NCBI GenBank assembly: GCA_902761655.1
Contig: CACWLD010000011.1
Coordinates: forward strand, 1-35,561
DNA from: an uncultured Bacteroidia bacterium
Lineage (GTDB): Bacteria > Bacteroidota > Bacteroidia > Bacteroidales > UBA932
Direction: 5' to 3'
DNA length: 35,561 nt
The position numbers and the translations under genes were made by a program. The notes below the pieces were generated by a model. It worked only from the letters and a program-made list of their open reading frames with translations, was not told the DNA's origin and did no database searches. Of the stretch, positions 23,657 to 33,255 are shown piece by piece (the stretch's first letter is position 1; each line of letters begins with the position of its first letter).

Positions 23657-24139
23657 ATGTTAGTTTTGGCAATCCTTGCCGTGGTTGCGGGAGTAGTGGG
23701 AATAATAGGAAGCCTGTTCCCGGGCATTCCCGGACCTCCTCTCAGCTGGCTTGGCGTCCTGCTGATGTACTTTTATGGGCGTGCGGGAAAAGGAGATCCC
23801 ATAAGCACCAAATTGCTCTTGATATGGCTGGCCATAGTGATAGTGGTGGCCGTTGTGGGATATATAATACCTTCTTATACCACAAAACTCACCGGGGGCA
23901 GCAAATATGCTTCCAGGGGAGCCATCATAGGCCTGTTTGCAGGACTGTTCATACCGCCTGTGGGAATGATAGTGGGCAGCCTCCTGGGCGCCTTCCTGGC
24001 AGATTTCATATTTGAGGACAAGGGCGTGTGGGCGTCTTTCAAGGCTTCCATTGGTGCGTTTGCCGGATTTATGTGTACCACCGGGCTGAACATAATCTGT
24101 TCCGGCCTTATGATGTACTATATCATTGCAGCATTCTAA
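23657..24139 (+). CDS. DUF456 membrane protein
   Basis: A 160-residue very hydrophobic protein with about four or five membrane helices and the family signature PGIPGPPLSWLGVLLMYF near the N-terminus. The glycine-rich repeat ASRGAIIGLFAGLFIPPVG with IVGSLLGAFLADFIFE fits the DUF456 internal glycine-zipper helices. The function of the family is not known. The carboxylesterase gene begins 18 bases after its stop, so the two may be co-transcribed. Confidence 0.88.
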   Translation: MLVLAILAVVAGVVGIIGSLFPGIPGPPLSWLGVLLMYFYGRAGKGDPISTKLLLIWLAIVIVVAVVGYIIPSYTTKLTGGSKYASRGAIIGLFAGLFIPPVGMIVGSLLGAFLADFIFEDKGVWASFKASIGAFAGFMCTTGLNIICSGLMMYYIIAAF

Positions 24140-24157
24140 TTCAAAATAAATCATATT

Positions 24158-25699
24158 ATGAAAAAACTGTTGTTATTTGCCCTGGCCATTGGAGCGCTGT
24201 GCTCCTGTGCCAAATCCCAGCCGGGTCTGGTAAAAGTGGAAGGAGGACTCATCCAGGGCGTTGTAAATGAAGAAATGGCAATTTATAAGGGTATCCCGTT
24301 TGCCGCACCTCCTGTGGGTGACCTCAGGTGGAAGGCTCCGCAGCCGGTGATTCCCTGGGACGGCGTACGTGACGCCTCACAGTTCTCAAAGGGCCCTATC
24401 CAGGGTGGCCGCAATATGGACGAATACAGCGAGGACTGCCTGTACCTTAATATCTGGAGTCCTGCAAAGACGCCAAAGGACAAGATGCCTGTAATGGTAT
24501 GGATATACGGAGGCGGATTCAGCGGAGGCAACGCCGCACAGTTTGACGGAGCGCCGCTGGCACGCAAGGGCGTGGTGCTGGTCACCATCAACTACCGCGT
24601 TGGCTGGCTGGGTTACCTGGCGCTGCCGGAGCTGAGCAAGGAGAATCCTGAGGGTGTTTCCGGAAACTACGGAATCCTGGACCAGATTGCGGCTCTCAAG
24701 TGGGTGCAGAACAATATTGAGAAGTTTGGCGGAGACCCCGGCAACGTAACAATTTTTGGCGAATCTGCCGGAGGTATTTCTGTAAGTATGCTGTGTGCAT
24801 CTCCGCTGGCCAAGGGGCTGTTCCGCAGTGCAATATCACAGAGCGGCGGATCGTTCGGCCCATACAGGCCAACTTCCTATCCGGGAGAGAATATGAAACT
24901 GTTGAGCGTGGCGGAGAAGGACGGAGAGGCCTTTGCCGCGGCAATGGGAGCAAGCTCGCTTGCGGACCTGCGCGCGGTTGACGCCTCAAAGTTCGTGGGC
25001 GGTCCCGTTACGGGAGGCGCCTGGCCTATAGTGGACGGCTACGTAATCCCTGACGACCAGTACCGTATGTACGAGAACGGAAACTTCAACGACGTGAACA
25101 TCCTGGTTGGATACAACTCTGACGAGGGCGCAAGCTTCTCTCGTGAGAGGGATCCCAAGCTGCACAGGGCTTCCATAGAGCAGAGGTTCGGTCCTTTCAC
25201 GGACAAGCTGCTGGAGGCATATCCCGTTACGGAAACCACGGTTCCAAAGTCCGGACGCGACCTTATGCGCGACGCCGCATTTGGATGGCATACCTGGATC
25301 TGGTGCCGCCTGCAGGCGCAGAAGGGCAAGTCCAACGTGTTCCTGTATTACTTTGACCAGCATCCTGACTATCCGGAGGATTCTCCAAGATACGGCCAGG
25401 GATCGCCTCACGGCCAGGACGTTGCGTTCGTATTCCAGAATCCGGACGAGTCAATGCCCACAAACAAGGCCCTGTCTGACATTATTGGAGACTACTGGAC
25501 AAACTTTGCAAAGTACGGAGACCCTAATGGAGAAGGACTGCCCCAGTGGCCGGAATTCACACTGGAGAACTCCCAAGCAATGTACCTGAGCGGAGACAAG
25601 CCGTTTGCCGGACCTGTCCCTGACGAGAAGTCACTCTGGGTTATGGATTCATACTTCGCCTGGAGAAGGACTCCGGAAGGAGCCGCCTGGGCCAAATAG
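24158..25699 (+). CDS. Type-B carboxylesterase lipoprotein
   Basis: 513 residues. The N-terminus MKKLLLFALAIGALCSC is a lipoprotein signal (Cys15 or Cys17). The carboxylesterase signatures EDCLYLNIW (92-100), YGGGFSGG (oxyanion hole, 117-124) and GESAGG (Ser203) are present, followed by the acid NSDEGASF and a His in GSPHGQDVAFVF. It hydrolyses carboxylic esters at the cell surface; in this neighbourhood an acyl-glycan substrate is plausible. The last 51 bases overlap the 3' end of the convergent glycerate kinase gene, and its terminator lies inside that gene at 25766-25794. Confidence 0.92.
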   Translation: MKKLLLFALAIGALCSCAKSQPGLVKVEGGLIQGVVNEEMAIYKGIPFAAPPVGDLRWKAPQPVIPWDGVRDASQFSKGPIQGGRNMDEYSEDCLYLNIWSPAKTPKDKMPVMVWIYGGGFSGGNAAQFDGAPLARKGVVLVTINYRVGWLGYLALPELSKENPEGVSGNYGILDQIAALKWVQNNIEKFGGDPGNVTIFGESAGGISVSMLCASPLAKGLFRSAISQSGGSFGPYRPTSYPGENMKLLSVAEKDGEAFAAAMGASSLADLRAVDASKFVGGPVTGGAWPIVDGYVIPDDQYRMYENGNFNDVNILVGYNSDEGASFSRERDPKLHRASIEQRFGPFTDKLLEAYPVTETTVPKSGRDLMRDAAFGWHTWIWCRLQAQKGKSNVFLYYFDQHPDYPEDSPRYGQGSPHGQDVAFVFQNPDESMPTNKALSDIIGDYWTNFAKYGDPNGEGLPQWPEFTLENSQAMYLSGDKPFAGPVPDEKSLWVMDSYFAWRRTPEGAAWAK

Positions 25700-26800
25700 A
25701 TTCAAGACGGCGGCGCGGATGTTGGCAAGGGCCACATCCCTGCGCATAGCCTCTTCCAATGACTGTCCTCCCGGTTTGACCGGGAGGATTTTTTCAAATC
25801 CAAGGGAGGAAAGGGCGTCGGGGTCCTTGGCTATGCCGCAGATGGCGACGGCCGGAACGGCCAGGCTGCGGCAGTGCTCCAGCACTGCAAAGCAGGCCTT
25901 GCCGTGAAGGCTCTGGGCGTCAAGGCAGCCCTCGCCGGTGATGACCAGGTCAGCGCCGGCGGCCAAGGAGTCGAAGCCCAGGGCGGAAAGGACCAGGTGG
26001 GCGCCCGGGAGGAGCGGCGCGGCCAGGAATGCGCTCAAAGCACCGCCCACGCCTCCGGCCGCGCCGCTTCCTGGCACCGCCTGGAGGTCCTGGCCTGCCA
26101 TCCCGCGAACGATGTGCGCGAAATTGCGCAGACCCCGGTCAAGGGCCTCAACCTGCCGCGGGTCCGCCCCCTTCTGAGAGGCGAAGACCGCAGCGGCACC
26201 TTCCGGCCCGTAGAGCGGGTTGTCCACGTCGCACGCAACCCTGAAGCGGGCTTCGCGCAACCGCGCATCGGCATTTGATCCATCTATGGACACGACTCTT
26301 TCAAGGGAGGCGCCCTTTGGGCTTAACTCCTTTCCTGCGGCATCAAAGAACCGCCAGCCAAGAGCGTGAAGCATACCCATTCCTGCGTCATTGGTGGCGC
26401 TCCCACCTATCCCTATCAGGAAATCCCTGCATCCGCGGTCCAGCGCGTCCAGGATCAGTTCTCCCAGTCCCCTGCTGTCCGCATTCATCACATCCAGTTC
26501 GTCCGGCTTGAGCAGTTCAAGACCGCTTGCCGCCGCCATTTCAATGATCGCCAACTCACCTTTCACCGCATAGGCGGCGCTTGTCATCCTTCCAAGCGGC
26601 CCGTGTACCTGCGCTCTGACAAAGGCGGCTCCAAGCGCGGGTGCGAGCGCCTGCACCAGCCCTTCTCCTCCGTCGGAGACGGGCAGGCAGTGCACCTCGC
26701 ACCCAGGCATCGCCTGTGCCAAGGCGGCGCTTACAGCCTCCGCCACTTCCGCCGCAGTCAGCGACCCTTTGAACGAATCCGGTGCAACTATTATTTTCAC
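25649..26800 (-). CDS. Glycerate kinase (GlxK/GarK family)
   Basis: A 383-residue glycerate 2-kinase-type enzyme that phosphorylates D-glycerate to feed glycolysis. Markers: IIVAPDSFKGSLTA at the N-terminus, PVSDGGEG (42-49), IGIGGSATNDAGMGMLHALG and VITGEGCLDAQS. The family domain should end near NIRAAVLNL; the following FGPGGSFRSPSPGEV runs on into the antisense of the carboxylesterase gene, as if an earlier stop had been lost. The gene is more GC-rich at third positions than its neighbours. The start at 26800 lies 57 bases from the divergent tyrosine phosphatase ATG. Confidence 0.93.
   Translation of the reverse strand: MKIIVAPDSFKGSLTAAEVAEAVSAALAQAMPGCEVHCLPVSDGGEGLVQALAPALGAAFVRAQVHGPLGRMTSAAYAVKGELAIIEMAAASGLELLKPDELDVMNADSRGLGELILDALDRGCRDFLIGIGGSATNDAGMGMLHALGWRFFDAAGKELSPKGASLERVVSIDGSNADARLREARFRVACDVDNPLYGPEGAAAVFASQKGADPRQVEALDRGLRNFAHIVRGMAGQDLQAVPGSGAAGGVGGALSAFLAAPLLPGAHLVLSALGFDSLAAGADLVITGEGCLDAQSLHGKACFAVLEHCRSLAVPAVAICGIAKDPDALSSLGFEKILPVKPGGQSLEEAMRRDVALANIRAAVLNLFGPGGSFRSPSPGEV
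25766..25794 (+). terminator. Intrinsic terminator of the carboxylesterase, inside the antisense glycerate kinase gene
   Basis: TCCTCCCGGT and ACCGGGAGGA make a perfect 10-bp stem with a TTG loop, followed directly by six T. It lies 67 bases beyond the carboxylesterase stop and reads on the plus strand. On the minus strand the same bases encode KILPVKPGGQ of glycerate kinase. Confidence 0.85.
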
Positions 26801-26823
26801 GACTGTAATTTAGTGATTTTTCT

Positions 26824-26831
26824 TATCTTTG
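26824..26831 (+). promoter_or_regulatory. -7 element of the tyrosine phosphatase gene
   Basis: TATCTTTG, identical to the hyd operon -7 box, 26 bases before the ATG. No clear TTTG -33 box was found upstream. Confidence 0.5.
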
Positions 26832-26857
26832 AGTAATCACATAAGCATAATAATCCT

Positions 26858-28099
26858 ATGACCAGACGATTCCTCCCCCTCCTGGCATCGCTTCCGCTGA
26901 TGCTCCTTGGCATCTGCAAGACTTCATTTGCCCAGAAGATTCCTGTGGTGAACCTTGAAAACCAGGTTGTCCAGAAATATATGTCCCACGGCCCGTACAG
27001 CGGGTTCGGCACGCAGGCCAGCTATTTTGACAACAAAGAGGAATTCCCTGAGAGATTCGCCTGGGACAAGCCCACAACCGTTGAAATCAACTGGCAGGGC
27101 ACGCCTGACGGCACCTACACCGTAATCCTGTCGGAAAGCCGCAAGGCCAGGAAGAAAGGGACTGTGGTCCTCACGGAAACCGTCAAAGGCACCAAATTCC
27201 TTATGACCAACCTCATCCCCCAAAGGTATTACACCTATCAGGTTAAAGACGGTTCCAAGACCGTCCTCAAAGGCACTTTCAAGACGGAAGGCCTTGTACG
27301 TATGCTAAACATCAGGGACTGTGTCAACGCCCGCGACATTGGCGGCTGGCCCACCATAGACGGCCGCAGGGTAAAATACGGCCTGCTCTTCCGCACCGGC
27401 AGCATTGACGGGGAATACCACGGCGCCTACGGCGACAACTGCGGCGGCGACCGCTGCCGCAATCCCCTCCACCAGGCCGCCCAGAGCCAGATTGGAGACC
27501 CCGCCCGCTACACCCTTTACGACGAATCCGTAAAAGCCCTCCAATTCATTGGCATAGATGCCGATATGGACCTCCGCGGCGTCACCAACGAGGGTCTCTG
27601 GGGCAACCAGTGTATGACCCACACCCGTTCCCTGGGCCTCACCAAGATCCCCGGAGCAGACTACTGCCAGATAATGACAGACATCGCCCTCCACAATCCA
27701 TTCGACGACCCCGCCATTGTCCGTGACGTGGCCTGGATTATCCAGGAACTCAAGAAAGGCCGCCACGTGGCGTTCCACTGCCGTTCCGGCGCAGACCGCA
27801 CCGGCGGCGTGGCAATGATCATCGAGGCCCTTCTTGGAATGAAAGGCGGCGACATAGCCCTTGATTACGAACTCACATCCCTCTCTTCAGAGGGCACGGG
27901 CCAGACCCGCAGCGCCAAGAACGTCCTCACCTCCGGTTACGGATTCTACGGCCGCGGCTTCACAACCCTGGAGGTTGACGAACCGGACCCGGACAAACGC
28001 CTCCAGAAACAGGCATACAAATACCTCAACACCGCTTTCCCTGAATACGCCATTTCCACCGCCGACCTGGATTGGTTTATTAATTTTATGCTTGAATAA
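26858..28099 (+). CDS. Secreted tyrosine-protein phosphatase family protein
   Basis: 413 residues. A signal peptide (ending TSFAQ) and an N-terminal Fn3-like domain (~60-140; DGTYTVILSES, YYTYQVKDGS) precede a dual-specificity/tyrosine phosphatase domain. NIRDCVNARDIGGWPTIDG is the typical start of the Y_phosphatase3 family, and the P-loop HCRSGADRTGG gives Cys308 and Arg314. Exported members act on phosphoproteins or phosphosugars outside the cytoplasm; the substrate is unknown. The gene stands alone between promoter-like elements at its 5' end and that of the following lipoprotein. Confidence 0.88.
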   Translation: MTRRFLPLLASLPLMLLGICKTSFAQKIPVVNLENQVVQKYMSHGPYSGFGTQASYFDNKEEFPERFAWDKPTTVEINWQGTPDGTYTVILSESRKARKKGTVVLTETVKGTKFLMTNLIPQRYYTYQVKDGSKTVLKGTFKTEGLVRMLNIRDCVNARDIGGWPTIDGRRVKYGLLFRTGSIDGEYHGAYGDNCGGDRCRNPLHQAAQSQIGDPARYTLYDESVKALQFIGIDADMDLRGVTNEGLWGNQCMTHTRSLGLTKIPGADYCQIMTDIALHNPFDDPAIVRDVAWIIQELKKGRHVAFHCRSGADRTGGVAMIIEALLGMKGGDIALDYELTSLSSEGTGQTRSAKNVLTSGYGFYGRGFTTLEVDEPDPDKRLQKQAYKYLNTAFPEYAISTADLDWFINFMLE

Positions 28100-28124
28100 C
28101 GCCGCCGTATCTCAATTATTTTAG

Positions 28125-28132
28125 TATATTTG
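28125..28132 (+). promoter_or_regulatory. Probable -7 element before the frameshifted lipoprotein and GH29
   Basis: TATATTTG lies 31 bases before the lipoprotein ATG. This is the only such element found before the lipoprotein-GH29-GH43-CE1 series, so it may drive all four. Confidence 0.5.
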
Positions 28133-28163
28133 AGAAACTAACTGACCGCAAATAATTTCTGCG

Positions 28164-28393
28164 ATGAATAGACGGTTCCTATTGATTGCGGCTCTTGCCG
28201 CATTCGTCTTCTCGTGTGCACCCTTAAGCCCCACCAATGACAAGGCTGCCGGATCGAACACCCGCCTGAGGAATTTCAGGGCATCCATCAACTGGTATAC
28301 AACTGGGCCACAACCCGACACTCGCCAGACGTGGATCCCCTTACCGCTGAAGAAATCGCGCTGCTGCGCCAATACCTAATAAAAAAGAATTGA
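28164..28393 (+). pseudogene. Small lipoprotein gene with a probable frameshift
   Basis: The start MNRRFLLIAALAAFVFSC is a clear lipoprotein signal. In that frame the sequence drifts to a Trp/Pro/Cys-rich end and stops at 28379. In the -1 frame, open from about 28239, the bases encode RIEHPPEEFQGIHQLVYN, then WATTRHSPDVDPLTAEEIAL and LRQYLIKKN, a normal-looking helical tail. It stops at 28391-28393, just before the GH29 ATG (28396). A single indel around 28240-28275 would join both halves into a ~75-residue lipoprotein. It may be a real mutation or a sequencing or assembly error. The family was not recognised. Confidence 0.6.
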
Positions 28394-28395
28394 TT

Positions 28396-29901
28396 ATGAA
28401 AACACCAGCCCGCTTGATCTTAGGCCTGTGCCTCCTGTGTTTCTGCCCTGTGCTCCTGGCGCAGAACGAGGCTTTACCTTACAGGACAGGTCAGTTTAAC
28501 TCTTCAGAAGAGTCATTGCAGCAATACACGGTTCCTGAGTGGTTCCGCGACGCTAAATTCGGCATCTGGTCCCACTGGGGGCCTCAGGCCGTTCCCCGCG
28601 AGGGAGACTGGTACGCAAAGAATATGTACGTGGAGGGCTCAAGGCAGAACAAGTACCACGTGGCCACCTACGGCCATCCGTCCGAGTTCGGATACAAGGA
28701 CATCGTGGAACTGTGGAAAGCCGAGCGCTGGGACCCTGAAGCACTGATGAAGCTTTATAAGAGGGTAGGCGCCAAGTACTTTGTAAGTATGGGTACCCAC
28801 CACGACAACTTCTTCCTCTGGGATTCCAAACTGAACAAGTGGAACTCCGTGAACAAAGGTCCGGAGAAAGACGTAGTTGGACTGTGGCAGCAGGCAGCCA
28901 AGAAGGAAGGCCTGTACTTTGGCGTTTCTGAGCACCTGGGAGCAAGCTACACCTGGTTCCAGTCCGCCCATAAGGCCGATACCGCCGGAGTCTACGCCGG
29001 CGTCCCCTACGACGGTAACGACCCCGTATATGCCGACCTCTATCACCAGAAGGCCGACAAGTCCGATACTGAATGGTTGACAAAGAACCCTGCCTGGCAG
29101 GTTGACTGGTACTACAAGATCAAGGAACTTGTGGATATGTATCATCCGGACCTGCTCTATTCAGACAGCGGCTTCCCGTTCGACTACGTTGGAAGATGCC
29201 AGGTGGCCAACCTGTACAATTCCGTGACCGATTTCAACGGCAACACCCAGGCCGTATACACCTGCAAGCACGATTCGCAGGGAATGGGCGTCCTTGACGT
29301 TGAAAGAGGCGCCGTGGCCGATATCAGCCCCGATCCCTGGCAGACTGACACCTCCATTGGAGACTGGTACTACCGCCGCGGCCAGAGGTATATGACTTCC
29401 GACCAGGTCATCCAGATGCTCATAGACGTGGTCAGCAAGAACGGCAACCTCCTGCTGAACATTGTCCAGACTCCGGAAGGTGACCTTGAGGACGATGTGC
29501 TCGCCATCCTGGAAGGCATAGGCCGATGGATTGACGACAATGGCCAGGCCATCTACGGCTCCCGTCCCTGGAAGATCTACGGAGAAGGCCCTTCTATGGA
29601 GAACCAGGCCAGAGGCACATTTGGAGGCGTAAGGGACGTCCGCGCCTATCAGGCCGGCGACGTGCGCTTCACCACAAAGGACGGAAAGCTTTACGTCTTC
29701 TGTATGGAACCAACTGCCGGGAGCCTCAATGTAAAGGCCCTTGGCAAATCATCTCCTTACTATCAGCAGATATCCTCCATAAGGATGCTCGGCAGCAAGG
29801 AAAAGGTAAAGTGGACCCAGGGTGCGGACGCGCTTGAGATAAAGAGCCCCGCCAGCCACCCTGAGTACGCGGCAACAGTATACGAAGTTCTCTTTAAATA
29901 A
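28396..29901 (+). CDS. GH29 alpha-L-fucosidase
   Basis: A 501-residue secreted alpha-L-fucosidase, signal ending VLLAQ. GH29 hallmarks are WFRDAKFGIWSHWGP (49-63), YFVSMGTHHDNFFLWDS (128-144), FGVSEHLGASYTW and the nucleophile strand HPDLLYSDSGFPFD with Asp257. NGNLLLNIVQTPEG closes the barrel, and the C-terminal ~100 residues are a beta-sandwich. It releases terminal fucose from glycans such as xyloglucan or host mucin. ATG 28396 is chosen; an in-frame TTG at 28390 overlaps the preceding gene's stop. The GH43 gene begins 7 bases after its stop. Confidence 0.93.
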   Translation: MKTPARLILGLCLLCFCPVLLAQNEALPYRTGQFNSSEESLQQYTVPEWFRDAKFGIWSHWGPQAVPREGDWYAKNMYVEGSRQNKYHVATYGHPSEFGYKDIVELWKAERWDPEALMKLYKRVGAKYFVSMGTHHDNFFLWDSKLNKWNSVNKGPEKDVVGLWQQAAKKEGLYFGVSEHLGASYTWFQSAHKADTAGVYAGVPYDGNDPVYADLYHQKADKSDTEWLTKNPAWQVDWYYKIKELVDMYHPDLLYSDSGFPFDYVGRCQVANLYNSVTDFNGNTQAVYTCKHDSQGMGVLDVERGAVADISPDPWQTDTSIGDWYYRRGQRYMTSDQVIQMLIDVVSKNGNLLLNIVQTPEGDLEDDVLAILEGIGRWIDDNGQAIYGSRPWKIYGEGPSMENQARGTFGGVRDVRAYQAGDVRFTTKDGKLYVFCMEPTAGSLNVKALGKSSPYYQQISSIRMLGSKEKVKWTQGADALEIKSPASHPEYAATVYEVLFK

Positions 29902-29908
29902 CGATATT

Positions 29909-31432
29909 ATGAAAAAACTTATCCTTCTTGCAGCCGCCGTACTGTTCTCGGCCGGCCTGCTCAATGCCCAGACACTGGGTAAGGATGCACGCTACTGCAA
30001 CCCTCTTCCTATGGAAATAGGACAGGGCAGCGCCTCCGGAGACGTAAGCGTCTTCCAATGGGAAGGCAAATACTACATGTTCTGCACAGGTGGCGGCGCC
30101 TGGGTTTCTTCCGATATGCTCAACTGGGAATACCACTATGTTGCCGGAGTCCCCGTTGCTCCTGACGTCTGCCCCTACAACGGCAAATTCTATATGACCG
30201 GTAACAGTATGAACGTATGGGTGGCCGACAATCCCCTTGGACCGTACACGGTACTGGGCCAGTGGAAAGGCACCCCTGACCGCGAGCACGGCTGGAGCCA
30301 GGGTTTTGACCCGCACATCTATGTAGATGAGAACAACCAGCCTTACCTGTTCTGGCCGGGAATGGCAATCAGCGGTATCTATTCCGTCAAGCTTGATCCC
30401 AATGACATCACCCAGTTCGTAGGCCCCATCACCCATCATTTCAGCTTCAACCCTGACCACGTATGGGAGCGCCAGGGAGAGCAGAACGAGTTCCCCGATG
30501 TGGCTTGGATAGAGGGACCGTGGATCTACAAGCACAACGGAACCTATTACCTGCAGTATTCTGCATCAGGAACCCAGTGGAGAACCTATGCCGAGGGTTA
30601 CTACAAGTCAAAGAACGTACAGGGACCCTATGAGTACGCATCCAACAACCCTCTGCTCCGCCGCACTGAAGGCATAGTTACCGGACCTGCGCACGGAAGT
30701 ATGGTCACGGGACCGGACGGCAACATCTGGCAGTTCTATACAGTGGTTCTCCGCAGCGGCGGACGCCGCATCGGTATGGACCGAGTTACCGTTGACAAGG
30801 ACGGCAACCTTGTCTGCAACGTTACCGACACTCCCCAGTGGGCTCCGGGTGTAGTAAAGGATCCTACAAAGGGAGATTCCGGATCACTGATCGTATCCAT
30901 TGGCAAGACAACCAGGAGCACCGGCGGCGGATCCCCGGGAGCCGCAAAGGTAGCTTCCAGCGAGAAGCCCGGAAGAGGCCCTGAATACGCCCTTGACAAC
31001 TCCACCGCAACCTGGTGGGAGCCTGCCGATGACGACGCCAATCCAACCCTCACAATCAGCCTGTCCCCTGCTGTAGACCGCGACAGGGTGCAGACATTCA
31101 AGATTGACGGCTCCAGGCTGCTGTTCGGCGGCGGCGGAAGAGGCTTCGGCTTTGGCGGCGGCGCTACTGCTCTTCCTATCTACAAATACAAGATCGAGGT
31201 TTCAATGGACGGCGAGAACTTCACCACAGTGCTCGACACCTCCAACAACAAGGTGCCAAGGAACGTGATATTTGACGAGATCCCTCCTGTAGAGTGCCGC
31301 TTCGTCCGCCTGACAATGCTTGACTGGCCAAAGAACAGCCCTCTGAGCATCCTTGATTTCTCAGTATTTGGCAAGGCTACGGGTTATTCACCTTCCCAGG
31401 TTCCCGTTCCCACACCCAAGAAAATGAACTGA
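29909..31432 (+). CDS. GH43-type glycosidase with C-terminal discoidin (F5/8C) domain
   Basis: 507 residues, signal ending GLLNAQ. The five-blade propeller shows the GH43 acid set: Asp45 (SASGDVSVFQ, base), Asp134 (GFDPHIYVDE) and Glu202 (WIEGPWIYKHNGTYYLQYS, acid). GH43 enzymes remove arabinose, xylose or galactose. From ~345 to 490 there is a discoidin-like carbohydrate-binding domain (ALDNSTATWWEP and ECRFVRLTMLDWPKNSPLSI). A Gly-rich loop FGGGGRGFGFGGG interrupts it. It is in an operon-like series with GH29 and the CE1-like esterase (31-base gap), pointing to stepwise trimming of a branched polysaccharide. Confidence 0.9.
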   Translation: MKKLILLAAAVLFSAGLLNAQTLGKDARYCNPLPMEIGQGSASGDVSVFQWEGKYYMFCTGGGAWVSSDMLNWEYHYVAGVPVAPDVCPYNGKFYMTGNSMNVWVADNPLGPYTVLGQWKGTPDREHGWSQGFDPHIYVDENNQPYLFWPGMAISGIYSVKLDPNDITQFVGPITHHFSFNPDHVWERQGEQNEFPDVAWIEGPWIYKHNGTYYLQYSASGTQWRTYAEGYYKSKNVQGPYEYASNNPLLRRTEGIVTGPAHGSMVTGPDGNIWQFYTVVLRSGGRRIGMDRVTVDKDGNLVCNVTDTPQWAPGVVKDPTKGDSGSLIVSIGKTTRSTGGGSPGAAKVASSEKPGRGPEYALDNSTATWWEPADDDANPTLTISLSPAVDRDRVQTFKIDGSRLLFGGGGRGFGFGGGATALPIYKYKIEVSMDGENFTTVLDTSNNKVPRNVIFDEIPPVECRFVRLTMLDWPKNSPLSILDFSVFGKATGYSPSQVPVPTPKKMN

Positions 31433-31459
31433 TACTTCAATAACACTAACACTCTATAA

Positions 31460-32644
<1,185 letters not shown>

Positions 32645-32648
32645 GCGA

Positions 32649-33167
32649 CTATTTTACTCTCCAGACATCAAGATTGATTCCTCCTGCAGGGCCCATACCG
32701 GGCTGGCAAAGGAACAGGCTCTCGTTCATCCAGGCATACTTGCTGTCCATAGGAGCTTCAAACTTGGGGGCACAGCGGAAATACATACCGCTGTTGCCTC
32801 CCATTTTTATAATGCCGCAATTGCGGACGTGGATATTCACTCCGTCATCGGTGCGTATACAATAGATGGCTTCTATTTCCGTTCGGCCATCGCATTGCAT
32901 TTGATAGTCTGCACCGCCGGGCAGGACTTCTCCTTTGAGACTCGGGCCCTCAAATGTTCCTCCGGTGATGGGAATGACCGTACGGGTTCCCTTTCCAGTA
33001 TCTCCAACAGTGAAGGCTTGGTCCAGAGTCACGTGCAGACGTACCACATACTCCAATTCCGGGGCTTTGGGCTCGCTTCCCTGCTGGGGTGCGCTGAAGG
33101 AAACTTGAGCATTCGCACTGAGAAAGGCGATGAAAGATAAGCATAGAGATAGAAGTGTCCTTTTCAT
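32649..33167 (-). CDS. Secreted DUF3237 family protein
   Basis: 172 residues with a signal peptide (MKRTLLSLCLSFIAFLSANAQ). The remainder matches the DUF3237 beta-barrel plan: LEYVVRLHVTLDQ, GTRTVIPITGGTFEGP, LPGGADYQMQ, DGRTEIEAIYCIRTDDG and the C-terminal YAWMNESLFLC. Most family members I know of are cytoplasmic; this one is exported, like its neighbours. The function is unknown. It lies between the two inverted CE1-like esterase genes, transcribed toward copy A. Confidence 0.85.
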   Translation of the reverse strand: MKRTLLSLCLSFIAFLSANAQVSFSAPQQGSEPKAPELEYVVRLHVTLDQAFTVGDTGKGTRTVIPITGGTFEGPSLKGEVLPGGADYQMQCDGRTEIEAIYCIRTDDGVNIHVRNCGIIKMGGNSGMYFRCAPKFEAPMDSKYAWMNESLFLCQPGMGPAGGINLDVWRVK

Positions 33168-33221
33168 ATTTCTTGATTATTAGGTCAATTTAATGTTGAT
33201 TTAAAAATAGCTATTTTTTCC

Positions 33222-33229
33222 TATCTTTG
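33222..33229 (+). promoter_or_regulatory. -7 element of the 271-residue lipoprotein gene
   Basis: TATCTTTG, identical to the hyd operon -7 box, 27 bases before the ATG in an AT-rich gap. The nearest -33-like word, GTTG at 33195, is a few bases too far. Confidence 0.5.
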
Positions 33230-33255
33230 AAAAGTGTACTCCAATTCCAAACCTT

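Noticed and set aside
28164-28379. The 71-residue frame taken at face value as a complete lipoprotein
   Set aside because: The second half has an atypical composition, while the -1 frame over the same bases gives a normal protein ending just before GH29; a frameshift explains it better.
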